The position numbers were made by a program, and so were the translations under genes. The notes beneath the pieces are model-generated. The model was given only the letters and a program-made list of their open reading frames with translations. It did no database searches and had not been told where the DNA came from. From Prunus persica (lineage: Eukaryota; Streptophyta; Magnoliopsida; Rosales; Rosaceae), in the NCBI RefSeq assembly GCF_000346465.2, contig NC_034015.1:6046188-6110187 (forward strand): a stretch of DNA of 64,000 nucleotides, written 5' to 3'. This document shows positions 20,516 through 33,316 of this stretch, piece after piece; position 1 is the first letter of the stretch; each line of letters starts with the position of its first letter.

Positions 20516-21059
20516 CTGCTGGTGTTACTCAGAAGTGCGCCACTTGTTTGTTTATTCTGCGATTGTAGCCCTATATTGTCTATATATTGCATAACAACGA
20601 CGGGCCACTGTTATACCTCCATAAAGATAAAGTATATATCTGTTTATATATTGAGTTGTACGAAATAGCTCAACTAAACAATCTAAAGAATAAGTATGCT
20701 AACGACGACAACAACTCCAAAACAAAAGCACAATTTGAAAACCGAATCAGAAGTACATCCCTAGTATTCATTAAACATACTACCCAATTTCGTTTCACAA
20801 AATGAAATTGATGCATACTCCTACTCCAAAATGAGTACAATTTATCTGCCATGTCTACAAAATGGATACAGTTTATCTGCCACGTCTACAAAATGGATAC
20901 AGTTTATGTGCCATGTAAGGCAATTAGCCACTACCACCGACTGTATAATATTACATATCACCATGTACAATATTACAGAATAATTAAAGCAAATAGCTCT
21001 ATCAACGTGGATGGATCACCATATAAAGCAGCTCCACCAGAGCTTCCATGTCTGCATAT
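20516..21059. other. No gene seen
   Basis: AT-rich DNA downstream (3') of the - strand Ulp1 gene. It contains a short triple repeat with core 'ctacaaaatg..tacaatttatctgccatg' at 20819-20918. No domain found. Confidence 0.4.
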
Positions 21060-24000
21060 TCATATAAAGTATAAATTGAAATAATTAAATTCAGATTGAA
21101 TTCCCAATTGAGAAGTGAAGACTGAATTCAATTGAGAAACATTATCACCTTTACCTGATATATACATCTTCCCCCTGAAAGCCTTTATCGCAAGCTTCAG
21201 TCGGTAATAGGTGATCTTTGATGGGTCAACTTTATCCAAAGAAATGTCGGCACTGAGATGCTCAATGAATTTGACTGTCATGATTTCGCAAGAGGTATTG
21301 TCGGGCCAATAAGTTTAGAAATTAGAGCTACACTTATTTGCAATATTGATAAACTCCACTAAATTAACATAGCTTACCCATCACATTGTTGCGGAACATT
21401 TCCAATGCTATAAATTGTGAATGCCGTAAACTTGGACATCTTCATTCCCTTTTGCTTCCCCTCTTCAACCTCAGAAGCGTCATAAAAGCGTATATCGTAC
21501 AACACCCGTGCCAGAATATAGCTAATAGGCTATTTGACCAGCTTGGAATTTGAGGTAAAAGCAATATAGGAGTCATACACAGTCGCAATATGTCTCATGA
21601 AGTCGATTTCTACTGCTACCCAATGGTACCCTTGAAGAGTATACGGGAAATACACCTTCCAGACTTTGCTCCATGGTTGCGCATACCCATGTTGCCATGT
21701 ACCGTGCATAAAGTGATGTATCTTTTTTAGGTAGCTAGTGGAGGTCAACGGTATTTAGAGCAGCTGCTTTCTTCGATACTCGTTTCTTTGCAGGTGGTTT
21801 TACCGGCCCTAAAAATTGCTGCAAACATTGAATTTAGGCACATTACATAACGATGAACCAATGCAACCGAGGCAGTGAATTTGACATGTTCACATTTGTA
21901 CCCACAAAAAATAATCTGTAGTTGTCCAGTCGGTTCCAAACACCAAAGGATGAGAGAGTTGTCTTTTCCGTATTAGAAACATCACCATGTTAGGGTGTTG
22001 AAAGTTGAAGTAAATAATATCACCACGATTTAATACAAATGTACACAAAGTGAAGGTGAGAAAAGAATTGAATTATCCTAATGAAGTAGGGTACAAATTC
22101 TTACCCTGGACCTTTCCATTCTGTATGATCTACAAGTTTGTAAAAAAAGTCTGGGCCAACTGAACATGCTTCGAGTTGCACCTCTGCACTACAATAGGCA
22201 AACTTCCAAGGGTCAATCTTCTAATCATTCAACCTTAAATCGGTTTTCCACGCGGTGCAAAACTCTATTACTTCCTTGACATCATCAATGGGCACGGGTT
22301 TTGTTGAATCAAAAGATGACGGGGTTGCCTCCACAGTTGAAACAGTAATCGTCCTCTTCTTCCTCGAGGGATCGGTAAATGGACTCAACAATATAGTGGC
22401 TGGTCGCTTTTTTCTATACCCTTTACCTTCCACATCTTGTCTTTCAACAGTGGCACTACCTTCCTTAATCGCTTCGTCATTGCTTATGATAGGAGGATTC
22501 ATCTGACCTCCCAATGCCTTAACGTCAATCTTTTTCCAATCCTCTAACAAAGATAACAATTTTTTGCAGATTACTCCACACATGTCCACATATTTCGGAG
22601 TAGGAAGCTTCTCAGCTTCTTTCTGCAAACTGAAGTGCCCATTTCTGCCTCTTAGACTTCCATTGCTGCAAAGGCGTCAGCTCCATCACCGGGGACTTGT
22701 GCTTCCATTTCTGTCGGTTCTGTAGTTGGAGTAATATATTCATGTAAGGGCGACATGTCATTGTCGCCTCCTTCGTTGATATGAGGACTACGCACTTGGT
22801 CATGTCCTTCATCACATTCATTCAACCCACCATTTCATTTTTTCAACTCCTCTTATCTCTAACTTAAAATAGTGTTCCATTGAAGCGAGGGTCTTGCTGA
22901 AATCCTCCACACACTTTTTATTTTTTTGACACTCTTTCTCATGTGTCAAAGACTCTTTCTGTACCATCTCTTCCAAGTCATGCATTCTCTTTCTAAGCGC
23001 TCAATTTGAACTGGCTACCTTTGCCAATTCATCCTTTGTGGTCACACTTCAAAGTGCGTAACTCAGTCGATGAGTTTACCATGTATACAGTTATAAAGCA
23101 ACTGTTACAATAGTTACCTAATATAACCCACATATTGCTACTATATTGCTATCATATTGCCTATATATTGACTATAAACTGATTATATAGCAGCGCCATT
23201 GCAAAAAGGTGATGCTCACCTTAGAAGACGAGGGAAGGGTAGCTGTTTCATCAACTTCGTCATCTTTTTCTTCAATGGAAGTGCTCGCATTTTCTTCGGC
23301 CTCATCAGCAACCAATTCAATAATTTCTTCAGTGCTTTCATCATTGTCACCCCAAGTCCAATAGGGATGTTGCTTGTCAATTAGAGTTGGGCAGAGAAGT
23401 TGCACATCAACCTGCAATTTACACATACAAAATACATATATGTAAACTTATTATTTTTTCATATGCAGAACATAATCATTATGCACATAACTAACCTCAT
23501 AGTTTTCGAATACTTGGCTAATTATCTCGTGAAAACGAGCCGATGTATTGCCCTCCATTGTAGTATACAAAGGATGTGGCCATTCTCTTCATTCACAACA
23601 AAATGCAGTGCAGCCAATGCTGGAAACACCTCAAAAGCCCAAATCTATTTTGAACAATAAAACATCAATCACTGTAAACAAATTAAATTTAACTTATACA
23701 TTAATGGATATTTGCTCACTTGAAGTGCAAAGCAAAAACGTTTTATGCGGTACTCTCTCTTGGTCTACCACTTGACGTTGTGTTTGATTTCTTTTCAAAT
23801 TTTTTTGTTTTGGGGCTCTTTTACTCGATGGTCATCTGCACAAAGTGCCCTCAAAAGTGAGGCATTTGTCTTCGCGTATGAAACAACGTCCCAAGGATAC
23901 TTATGAAACTCTTCAAGGTATTTCGACAATTTCAAATACCGCATGTCAATGTTGACATGTTTTTCACTACCCAATAGCACAAAAACAGCAAAATATAGAA

Positions 24001-24480
24001 ATTCAAGCTTCACGACATCCTCCTTATCAGTGCAGTCAATGAAGGCTTTTTCTAGTTCAGATAGGGCGACAGTAGCCTTATTGCAGAAGTATTTCTTTTT
24101 CAATTAGCAGTTTTAGTTAGTTGCAATTTGAATGAAAGGAAGGTTTCCGAACCTTAGCCCTGTGATGACTTAAAACTACTGCGCCGTGAATTGTATCACC
24201 TTATTGCCAATAATGAATTTTATCCTGTGGACCTGGGAAATTGTCTTTGGATCAGCCTTCCTCAACAACAACCCGTGGACAATTTGTGCAGTCCACTTAA
24301 GGGCCTCAATCGGTAATAGGTGACCAAAACAACCATCCTTGAACCTTTACAACTATTGCATATTGAATTTCTCCTTAATTGTACTGATGGAGGTCTTTCT
24401 ATGGGAAAAGGACAACACCTTTCCCTGGAACTTTTCATCCTCGTCAATCATCAAGTTGACTTTAGAAACCATATTTCCCT
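21060..24480 (-). pseudogene. DUF1985-Ulp1 (C48 SUMO-protease-like) transposon-type gene, degenerate
   Basis: On -, the N-part (about 24480-23795) matches DUF1985 (G-C-F-G-H-L-L; V-I-T-G-L-R-F-G-N-L-P; D-V-V-K-L-E-F-L-Y-F; L-E-E-F-H-K-Y-P-W). An acidic linker (23426-23172) and a basic linker (22628-22221, S-P-F-T-D-P-S-R-K-K-R) follow. The C-part is an Ulp1 cysteine-peptidase domain: His codon 21623-21625 in G-Y-H-W-V-A-V, Asp codon 21572-21574 in V-Y-D-S, Cys codon 21288-21290 in S-C-E-I. Ulp1 enzymes cleave ubiquitin-like modifiers; the DUF1985 fusion is typical of genes amplified by plant Mutator-like elements. Introns are evident (donor GATGG|GTAAGCT near 21380). Stops break several exons, e.g. 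TAG at 21530-21532. No transposase or terminal repeats found. Confidence 0.75.
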
Positions 24481-27010
24481 GCACACCAACATTATTCAAA
24501 TAATTTCAGGCCCTTGAAATATACACAATAATAAAGCAATAAACTAACAATACAGAGGCAGATCAAGGCAATAGGCACGAGATATATTAGTGATAAAAGT
24601 ACAATAGAGGGGCAATAGAACCTGATATGCAATGTGTTGTACCTTAAAGGCTTATATTTTCTGTCACAAGTCTTGCACTTATATTTTCCCATTTCCTTCT
24701 CTTATATTTTCCCTCCACAAGGCTTGCTTGCTTTTATATTTTCTCACTTCCTTGTCTTATATTTTCTCTCCACAAGGCTTCCTAACAAATGCCACAAATC
24801 CCATTTGATACATCACTTTCATTTATAATGCTCTGTATAAGACAATGTATGGTATATTGGATTAAACTGTGGAATGAAATGGCCATTCCCATCAATTGGC
24901 AATCCCCCGAAATGTGAAATAATACCACTTGCATTTTTAAACCAATTTTGGTTTCTTATCTACTCTCAAACTCTCTCCATACTCCACTCTTTTCTACATT
25001 CCATTTTACTAAATCTGGATTAGATTCCATCCACAAACCAAACAACACTCAATTGTCAAAGTGATTTCATGCTCCAAGGATGAACATCATACACGGTTTC
25101 AGAGCAAACGCTAAAAGAACTAGCCCAACTGAATCAATGCTTCCTACAATCTACTCATCACCATACTGATATACATGTATGTCATAAAAGGAGAACAAAT
25201 GAAATAAAATACAGATGTTGCTATATTTTGTCACAAAGAAATGCAGAAATAATCATTCAATTAATGCATGCTTACAAACATACACAATCAAAAATCACAA
25301 AATATGGAACTTGAATAATTGAATCGAGGCAAGTGTTGAACACTCTGATCTTAAGACGAATTACGCCCCACACAAGGACTCTTTGAACCAGATTATGTAG
25401 GAAACTCTCTCTGTGTTCAAATAGATAAACATTGACTGAATCAATTCCCTTATTTTAATTGCAAGAAGACTACTGTATTTATAGATACTAAAGAACCCTC
25501 TCCAAAAGGGTATGTCCCAATATAAAAAAACCAATTAATGCATCCATTGAATAAACAAGTGCTTTGATACCTTTTCCTGAAAAATTGACAAAGGACACCA
25601 TCGTCCAATGAACTATATTAATTTCCATTCAAATAGGAAAATAAATATTAGTTAATATTAAATTTCCAACAAAAGCTACTGCAACTGCAAAACAAACTAT
25701 AAAGATTCATGTGGCTAATGTAGAGACTATAAATGAACACTTACAATTTCCCTTCTTTGGATGAAACAAAACAACAAAGAAACACAGAATCCAATTGCAT
25801 AAATCGCCAAAACCATTAAAACCACAATGGAACGGGAATAAAACCATAATAAACTAGCAATACAATAGCACTACAATGCCAATAAAACTCCACTAAAATG
25901 GCAATCCAACAGCAAAAAATAGCAATACAACATCAATAACAACAACAAAACAACAACAGTAAAGCGAATCTGAAATCAAATGCAAGAATCAATCCCCAAA
26001 GAACAAACCCCTTCACTGTTTCAAACAAGGAATCATCAGAATCAAACAATTTCAGAGAAACCCCTAAACCCTAAACCAATTTATAAGAAAACTCTAAACC
26101 AATTTCATAGAAACCCATAAACCCTAAACCAATTTCAAAGAAGCCCCTAAACCCTAAACCAATTTCGGAGAAACACCTAAATCAATTTCATAGTATTAGC
26201 CGTACGATCTTTAATATTATTGTGCATGTTTTGATGATAACAAATTGTTCCTTATTTATCTAATGTATTTCAAGTGTGTTAAGTTGTAAGGAGCAAGTAT
26301 TCTCAAATGGATCAAAAATACTGTACACACTCGAAGACTTTTGGAACATTAAAGCAAGAAGCCGATACTCAAGCACATATTTCTTCAATATGGAAGAGTT
26401 AGGTTATTCTTGTAAAACTCTTTGTGAATTGAACATCTAAGGCTCTTTACTAAGATCGACCTTAGGTTCCTTCATGCATTCATATCATACATGCAAAACT
26501 GTTTTATCAAAATTTGGGCTAAGTATGAAAAATGCTTTTTCAAAATAATCATTTTCTCAAGATTATTTTTGGTGGCTTTTATTCCCCACATATCAAATAA
26601 GAAAACCTGATTTTATGAGATTTGTATATGAAGTATATATTGACTTAATAAGCCTTCATTTTTATTCCAAATCGCATGTTGAACTAAAACTGATTTTTCA
26701 TATTTTGATTTGGTGGGAATTTGATACAATTTTGTAAGTTGGTTATTGGAATATGAATTTATACTTTTGTGTATTGTCCTTAATGAAACAATTGCTTCAA
26801 TCCATTTGAGTCAGAAAATAAAAGATTTAATGAAGTTCTTCACAACAAGTATAACTGAGGTATGTCGTTGAGCAGCATGTGCAAACACATCCACTATCAA
26901 CAAATTAGGATGTTTACAAAGTGTTTGGCAACCTCACAACCCAAACCCCAAATACACCCAATAACACTCACCACACAAAAACAAATATAGGATGAAATTA
27001 TGAACCTCAA
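24481..27010. other. AT-rich intergenic DNA, no gene seen
   Basis: Contains a duplicated 60-bp block (CTTATATTTTCCC...CCACAAGGCTT, 24700-24782) and CAA/ACA-rich sequence at 25780-25960. I found no coding frame with a known domain. Confidence 0.45.
26055..26190 (+). repeat. Telomere-like tandem repeat (CCCTAAA-containing, 23-31 bp units)
   Basis: Four to five imperfect units built on AAACCAATTTCAAAGAAA followed by CCCCTAAACCCTAAACC. The CCCTAAA core equals the plant telomere heptamer, but it occurs only two at a time, so this is a local minisatellite and not a telomere. Confidence 0.7.
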
Positions 27011-27308
27011 CTAGTGCTCTCTGGGCCCGAGTGCTAAAAGGGCGTTATTTTCCTGATGTTGATTTGACCAATGCCATTGGTGGAGCTAGACCTTCATGGG
27101 TTTGGACAATTCTTCAGGAAGGAAAATGGGCAGTCATTGATGGAGGTCGAATACAGATCCTAAATGGTGAGAATATATACTTGTATCTGGTCTGACAGCT
27201 GGCTCTCCCCTCCACAAGATGGTCACATTTCTCCGATCAACCCTGTCCTCCCTTCTGCAGAGATTGGACTATTCTACCCCTAATCAATCAGATTTGCAGG
27301 ATGAAGTC
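27011..27308 (+). pseudogene. LINE-like (non-LTR) retroelement C-terminal fragment, left half
   Basis: Encodes L-W-A-R-V-L-K-G-R-Y-F-P-D-V-D-L then G-A-R-P-S-W-V-W and G-R-I-Q-I-L-N-G, the block that precedes the zinc-binding RT-associated domain in plant LINE-like proteins. It breaks off at TAG-type stops past 27190 and at the copia insertion (27314). The upstream reverse transcriptase is missing. Confidence 0.55.
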
Positions 27309-27313
27309 CAACT

Positions 27314-27656
27314 TGATGAGATTTTGAAAATATGCTGAGCTTAGTTTCTAGAACTGAGGAAGAAAAATGAAGCTAAGAGAGGATAGAGAGATTGTTGAGA
27401 GAAGAGAGAGCGTCTGTTACTGCACAATGAATATAGGAATACACACACACACACACACTCTCTGATTTCATTCCAACAGAATTATCCCCTTTACAATGAA
27501 TGGAAAAGAACAGATTTAGCCTTACAAAATGTGTCAGCAATGTGAGCTATACACTTGGCATAAATCTAGGACATATAAGTCCTCCAATATGGTGGCATCT
27601 AAGACTTACACTTGTCTAACTATGGATTAAACTAGAAAACAATTTATATTTCAACA
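27314..27656 (-). repeat. 3' LTR (343 bp) of copia element 1
   Basis: Starts TGATGAGATTTTG and ends TATTTCAACA. The adjoining TTCCCTTCT (27657-27665) is the complement of the polypurine tract AGAAGGGAA. Contains a (CA)n run at 27443-27462. Confidence 0.9.
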
Positions 27657-29560
27657 TTCCCTTCTAAATTGTTAACTGGTTTAACTCCAAGTAAACCTCT
27701 CAAATAGTTGAACCGATCCTTAGGTAGAGGTTTTGTGAAAATGTCAGCCACTTGTTCTTCAGACTTGCAGTACCTCAAGTCCACTACACCTTCTTGTAAG
27801 GCATCTTGAATGAAGTGATATATGTGGTTGGTATGCTTGGTCTTTCGATGGAAAATAGGATTTCTGGTCATTGCAATGGCAGAAGTATTATCTACCATCA
27901 ATGGAGTTGCTTCTGTCTACAATTCACCGAAATCCTCTAGCACAAACCTCAACCATATAGCCTGAGTAGTTGCTTCACTTGCACTGACGTACTCAGCTTT
28001 AGTTGTGGAGAGAGCAACACTATGTTGCTTGACAGATGCCCAGGAAAACACACCACTTCCAAAAGAGAAAGCATATCCTGAGGTCCTCTTCATGTCATCT
28101 TGACTTCCACTCCAGTCACTATAGCAATATCCGATTAATACAGTTTCTTTTCCTTTCTGATATTCAATACCATAATCAATTGTGCCTTGGATATACCTCA
28201 AAATCCTCTTAGCTGTTCCATAGTGTTTCTTTGTAGGACAATGCATGAACGTAGCTAATAAGCTAGCTACAAACATTATGTCAGGCCTTGTAGCCGTTAA
28301 ATACAAGCTTCCCACAATCTGCCTATACTCATTCTCATCTGCAGGATCACTTCCCTCATCTTTGCATAGTTTCTCACTTGCCGCCAAAGGAGTACTAACA
28401 GGCTTACATTACTTTAAACTAAACTTGCTCAACAATGTCAATGCATACTTCTTTTTGTTTATGAAGATGCTATTTTCAGTTTGAATCACAGCCATTCCGA
28501 GAAAATGATAGAAAAAACCTAAGTCAGTCATTTTATACCTTCTCATCATTTCAGACTTGAACTCTGCAATCAACTCTCCACTACTTCCTGTGTACACTAT
28601 ATCATCAACATAAATTAAGACAATTAGTGTTCCTGAATCTTCCTTAGTCTTGTAGTATAATGTAGCCTCACTTGTGCTTCTGACATACCCACAGCTGATG
28701 AGATGAGCATGAATTTCTTCATACCAGGCCCTTGGTGCCTGTTTTAAACCATACAAGGCTTTCTTCAATTTGTACACCTTATCCTCATAGTGTTTAATCA
28801 CAAAACCATCAGGCTGATCCACATATACCTCCTTCTTAAGCACACCATTTAGAAATGCAGACTTGACATCTAACTGGTATAGCTTCCAACCTTTCTGAGC
28901 TACCAAAGCTATGAGAGTTCTAATAGTATCTAGCCTAGTCACAGGAGCAAAAGTCTCATTGAAGTTGATTCCAGGCTTCGGTTCATAGCCTTTGACCACC
29001 AACCTAGCTTTGTGCTTCTGTATTGAGCCATCAAGATTCAATTTGGTTTTATAAACCCACTTAACACCAATTACAGATTTCTCACTTGCTCTGTCAACTA
29101 GCTCCCAAGTCTCATTCTTCTCAATCATTTCCATCTCGGCTTCCATGGCCTGTTGCCAAGCTTTGTCCCTTGAGGCTTCTTCAAAATTTTATGGCTCAAT
29201 GATGCTCATATTGCATCGAGCATATATCTCAGTTATATCTCTGAGCTTCACAGGAGTATAACTTGGTGATTCACCTTGTGCGTCAGCATTAGAGGAACTT
29301 GAAATTATTTTAGTTACACCAGCGTCATCTTTAGTTTGAAATTCTTGTGCAAATGGAGTTGTAACATCATAATCTTCTTCAGTAACATTAGAATGCTCTC
29401 CAAAACTCATAGGAATTGTGACATATTCCACATTATGCTTCTCCCAATTCCATAAAGATCCTTTATCAAAGATCACACTTCTAGAGACTTCAATTTTCTT
29501 AGTGTGCAGATTATAAACTCTATAGCCCTTCTCACATTTGCCATAGCCAACAAAAATGCA
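27657..29560 (-). pseudogene. pol: Copia element 1 reverse transcriptase and RNase H
   Basis: RT frame 29146-28409 begins with the fingers region ([15 protein letters not shown]) and holds Y-V-D-D in L-I-Y-V-D-D-I-V near 28600. RNase H follows in the same frame (S-D-W-S-G-S near 28110; A-E-Y-V-S-A near 27975; final L-L-G-V-K-P-V near 27670). Stops: TAA at 28409-28411 and TAG near 27917. The upstream frame 29476-29189 is the linker between integrase and RT. Confidence 0.88.
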
Positions 29561-29593
29561 TTTGACAGCTGAATCATCTAACTTTGATCTCAG

Positions 29594-30479
29594 CTAACTA
29601 GGTACATGACAAAAGCATATAGAGCCAAATACCTTTAAATGTTTGACTCTTGGTTTCCTTGCACTAAAAGCTTGAAATGGGGTTGAACTTTCCAAGGCTC
29701 TTGTGGGACACTTGTTTTGAATATAGATAGCAGTATTTACTGCTTCTCCCCAGAAATTGAATGGAAGTCTCTTCTCATTCATCATTGCCTTGCTCATTTC
29801 AATAATAGTTCTATTTTTTCTCTCAACAACCCCATTTTGCTGAGGTGAGTAAGCCACAGTGAGCTGCCTTTCCATGCCCACATCTTCACAAAACTTTAGA
29901 AATTCCATTGAGGTATACTCTCCTCCTCTATCACTTATAAGCCTTTTGATTTTGTAGCCACTTTGCAGTTTCACCATAACCTTGAACTTCTTGAAAATAC
30001 CAAACACTTCAGACTTGTATTGCATGAAATACACCCAACACATTCTAGTGCAGTCATCAATAAAAGTCAAGAAGTATCTGCTTAGTTGTGGTCCGCATTG
30101 GTCCACAAACATCTAAGTGAATGAGTTCTAGTGGCTCACTTGCTCTCCAAGTCTTTTCTTTACCAAAGGATTCTCTATGTGCTTTCCCCATTGCACAACC
30201 TTGGCAAATTCTCTCTGCACTCCCAATTTCTGGCAGTCCATAAACTATTTCTTGTTGTTGTAACAATCTCAAACTTTGTATATTGAGATGACCAAACCTC
30301 CTATGCCAACACCAAGTAGAGTCTTCAACTGTTGCCTTCATAGCCATAGAGGTCACATATTTCAGTGAGAGTGGAAAGCATCTATTTCCTGTCATTGGAA
30401 CTTTAGCAACCAAGTGCTCCATTGAACTGTCATCAAATATCTCCACCATTGATTTTCCAAAAAAATAGAAAATATCCAT
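29594..30479 (-). pseudogene. pol: Copia element 1 integrase region
   Basis: Pre-integrase zinc-binding segment (W-H-R-R-F-G-H-L-N ... C-Q-G-C) at about 30320-30180. The catalytic core has F-I-D-D-C-T-R, S-D-R-G-G-E near 29920 and Q-Q-N-G-V-V-E-R-K-N near 29830. A frame change near 30100 separates the two parts. Confidence 0.88.
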
Positions 30480-31700
30480 GTTTCACTATCTGACCAACAC
30501 TGAGCAGATTTTCATCCAACCTTGGTACAAGCATGACTTCTTTAATATATCTAGGCCCAAATTTAGTGTCAATCACTAAAGTACCTTTCCCAGTGCTCTG
30601 CACCAAATCTCATGTGCCCATTTTTACCTTTGCAGTGACATTGGTATCAATATTAACCAGAAGTGATTCATGTGAGGTCATGTGATTGCTACAAGCACTA
30701 TCCACATACCACACATCATTGTTTTGCAGTTAGCTGTACCTTCTTCCCTTTTATGTGCTGCATAGTTAGCTGTTTGAGCCAGTTTGCCTATGCAGTCCTT
30801 GGTTATATGACCAAACCTATCACATTTGTAGCATTTCGGCTTGCCTTTGAACCAACAAGCACCATAGTGAAGCTTGTCACAGGTTTTGCAAGGAACCTTT
30901 ACTCCTTCAGCATGATTTTCCTTCTTGGAATTATTTTTAGACTTAGCATCCCCTTTCTTCTATTTTTGTGGTTTCCAGTTCTTCTTAGATTTTGAACATC
31001 TAGATTCACTTGTGTTTGATTGATCTCTAGGACTAACACTTAGACTAGAAAATGCATTTTCTGTCAATTTTTCAGTGTGCCTTTGCAATCGTTGTTCATG
31101 TGATTTCAAAGAGCCTATAACTTCCTAAACACTTATAGTCTCAGTGTCCTTTGTTTCTTCTATCACTTCAGCAATGGAACCATACTCTCTAGACAAACTA
31201 ATCAAAAGTTTCTACACAATCCTTCGATGAGCAATCTCTTCACCATATGCTTTCATGTGATTTACTAACTCAAGCAACTTAGTTATATAATCAGACAAGG
31301 AATCATCCTCTTGCATACGAATGTATTCAAATTCCCTTCTAAGTGCTTGAAGTTTTACAGATCTTACCTTCTTATCTCTTCTGAACTCTTGCTGCAAAAT
31401 TTCCCATGCTTCTTTGGCCGATTCCTTCAGTGCAATTCTAGGAAAAATATGATCAGAAACTGCATTTTGAATAAGTCCCAATGCCTTAGCATCATTTAAA
31501 ACATTCTCTTCCAGTGCAAGCTTTTGAGCTGCAGTAAAAGCTTCACCATCCTCTTTCTTCACTGGTTGTTCATACCCATTTTCAACCATATCCCAAAGCT
31601 TGTGAGATTTGAAGATCGTACACATTTTTATTCTCCAGAAATCATAGTTGCTTCCATTGAAGATGGGAGAACGTAGCTCACCCATTCCAGATCCAGCCAT
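30480..31700 (-). pseudogene. gag: Copia element 1 gag
   Basis: ATG at 31698-31700 (M-A-G-S-G-M-G-E-L-R). The capsid-like part is open to 31212, where a TAG interrupts. A CCHC knuckle (C-Y-K-C-D-R-F-G-H-I-T-K-D-C) follows near 30830-30785 in a frame broken by further stops. The protease expected after it is not clearly readable. Confidence 0.85.
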
Positions 31701-31773
31701 GTGAGACTAGAGATAGAGATTAACTCAGCTAGATTGCTACGATTTCACAATGCCTAGTCTCAGATCGAAACCT

Positions 31774-31788
31774 AGGCTCTTGATACCA
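31774..31788 (-). other. Primer binding site of copia element 1
   Basis: On -, TGGTATCAAGAGCC begins directly after the 5' LTR end. It resembles the initiator-Met-tRNA site TGGTATCAGAGC with one added A. Confidence 0.75.
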
Positions 31789-31915
31789 TGATGAGATTTT
31801 GAAAATATGCAGAGCTTAGTTTCTAGAACAGAGGAAGAAAAATGAAGCTAAGAGAGGATAGAGAGATCGTTGAGAGAAGAGAGATCGTCTGTTACTGCGC
31901 AATGAATATAGCAAT

Positions 31916-31950
<35 letters not shown>

Positions 31951-32352
31951 CTCTCTCTGATTTCATTCCAACGGAATTATCCCCTTTACAATAAGAGAAA
32001 ACAGGATTGGGAATCGTACCGACTACTCCCCCGTAGTTGATCTGATACCTAGGTTTGAGGGAATGTGATTACGGATTTTGAGGTGGGACCCACTTATTTT
32101 TTCATTCTTGATTGCAAGTAAACGCAAGGGAAGTCATGAATGAAAATCATTCCCTTTCCTCCCATACCCATTACTGATACGTAAACATGCCCTGAATGGA
32201 AAAGAACAGATTTAGCCTTACAAAATGTGTCAGGAATGTGAGCTGTACACTTGACATAAATCTAGGACATATAAGTCCTCCAATATGGTGGCATCTAAGC
32301 CTTACACTTGTCTAACTATGGATTAAACCAGAAAATAATTTATATTTGAACA
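31789..32352 (-). repeat. 5' LTR (564 bp) of copia element 1, enlarged by an insertion
   Basis: Same sequence as the 343-bp partner but with a longer (CA)n/(CT)n run (31917-31957) and about 200 bp of extra DNA at 31993-32196. Confidence 0.88.
31993..32196. mobile_element. Small insertion (MITE-like) within the copia 5' LTR
   Basis: Absent from the other LTR, where the sequence runs straight from CCTTTACAAT to GAATGGAAAAG. The right end on - reads AGGGCATGTTTACG then ATCAGTAATGGGTATGGG; the left end has ACAGGATTGGGAATCG. Partial inverted similarity of the ends suggests a MITE, but I see no clear target duplication. Confidence 0.5.
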
Positions 32353-32357
32353 CAACT

Positions 32358-32692
32358 TTGAGTCAGTTGAGTGGTTTTGGTCCCCTCGGAATTTGAACAT
32401 GAAGTGGCAAGGATTGGTTTGGGTGCTGTGGATCTGCAAAGATGGGCTGATAGGCCACCTCCGTCCCTAGTTCGTGTTCTGGTTTCAGATGGTCTCCCTT
32501 GTCCCCCGTAAGGGACCTGGGTGGTGTTTGAAGGAAAGAAATCATGCTAGGTTTTGGAAGTGGCTGTAGCTTTGTCTTTCTCTTGTCTTGTTTCCTATTT
32601 CTGGTTTGCTTTTGCAACTTTGTAATTCCTCTGTTGCACACCTTTGTTGTGCTTTTGAATGAAATCCATGATTACGACCAAACCAAAAAAAA
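32358..32692 (+). pseudogene. LINE-like fragment, right half with poly(A) tail
   Basis: Resumes after the copia target duplication and ends in A10 (about 32683-32692). Frames are broken; the terminal 180 bp looks like a 3' untranslated region. Together with 27011-27308 it is a 5'-truncated non-LTR element of about 630 bp. Confidence 0.5.
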
Positions 32693-33316
32693 AAGTAACT
32701 GAAGTTAAGAAAATGTGGATTTTTAGTCCTTATAATCTTAAGAGTTTTTTTTTTTTTAAAATTTTCTTTCCCTTTTTCCTAAAATTTTTTTTCTTATTTA
32801 TAATTATATTTCGCGTAACTGCCTCAGTGTCGACCACGAGCAATGGCGATGACATCATCACCCTAATGCACGGCTCCGATCCAGTCCGAGTTGACTATTA
32901 TATCCAGCAGCTTCACTTAACAAACAGGTGGATTATTAGAACACCCACCTTTTGGGACATAGACATGGTGAAAGACTAGATTACAAAAGTCTTAGCAATG
33001 GTGTTAAAGCTGTGTCAGTTTTAAGTAAAATTTCCAATTGGACTCTTTTAACCTTTACCCCCCAAAAAAAAGAACTTAAAAATCCTTTACCACATGATTT
33101 AGCCATATTGTTATTCTCAGTTTTGTTCTGTTCGATTTTTTATTGATGTCTTCTTCTGAGTGAGATAATTATAGGTTTATTACAAAATTATCAAGATTTT
33201 AAGAACCATGTTGAATTTTATTTATCAATGTATTGCTCTTTCTTACAAGGGAGAAACTTTATGTTCAATCAGAAATGGGACCATCTGATTATTTTTCTGT
33301 TGGTTAATGATTCCAG

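Larger units (their letters stand above)
27314..32352 (-). mobile_element. Ty1/copia retrotransposon, near complete, degenerate
   Basis: Two LTRs, a primer site, gag, integrase, RT and RNase H, all on -. Perfect target duplication CAACT at 27309-27313 and 32353-32357. Domain order gag-(protease)-integrase-RT-RNase H is that of Ty1/copia. Resembles Tnt1-94-type annotations and is related to the copia element at 34462-39369. Multiple stops and frameshifts leave no full polyprotein. It interrupts a LINE-like fragment that resumes at 32358. Confidence 0.93.

Noticed and set aside
26055..26190. Chromosome end or telomere
   Set aside because: Only paired CCCTAAA motifs inside a longer unit, with ordinary sequence on both sides.
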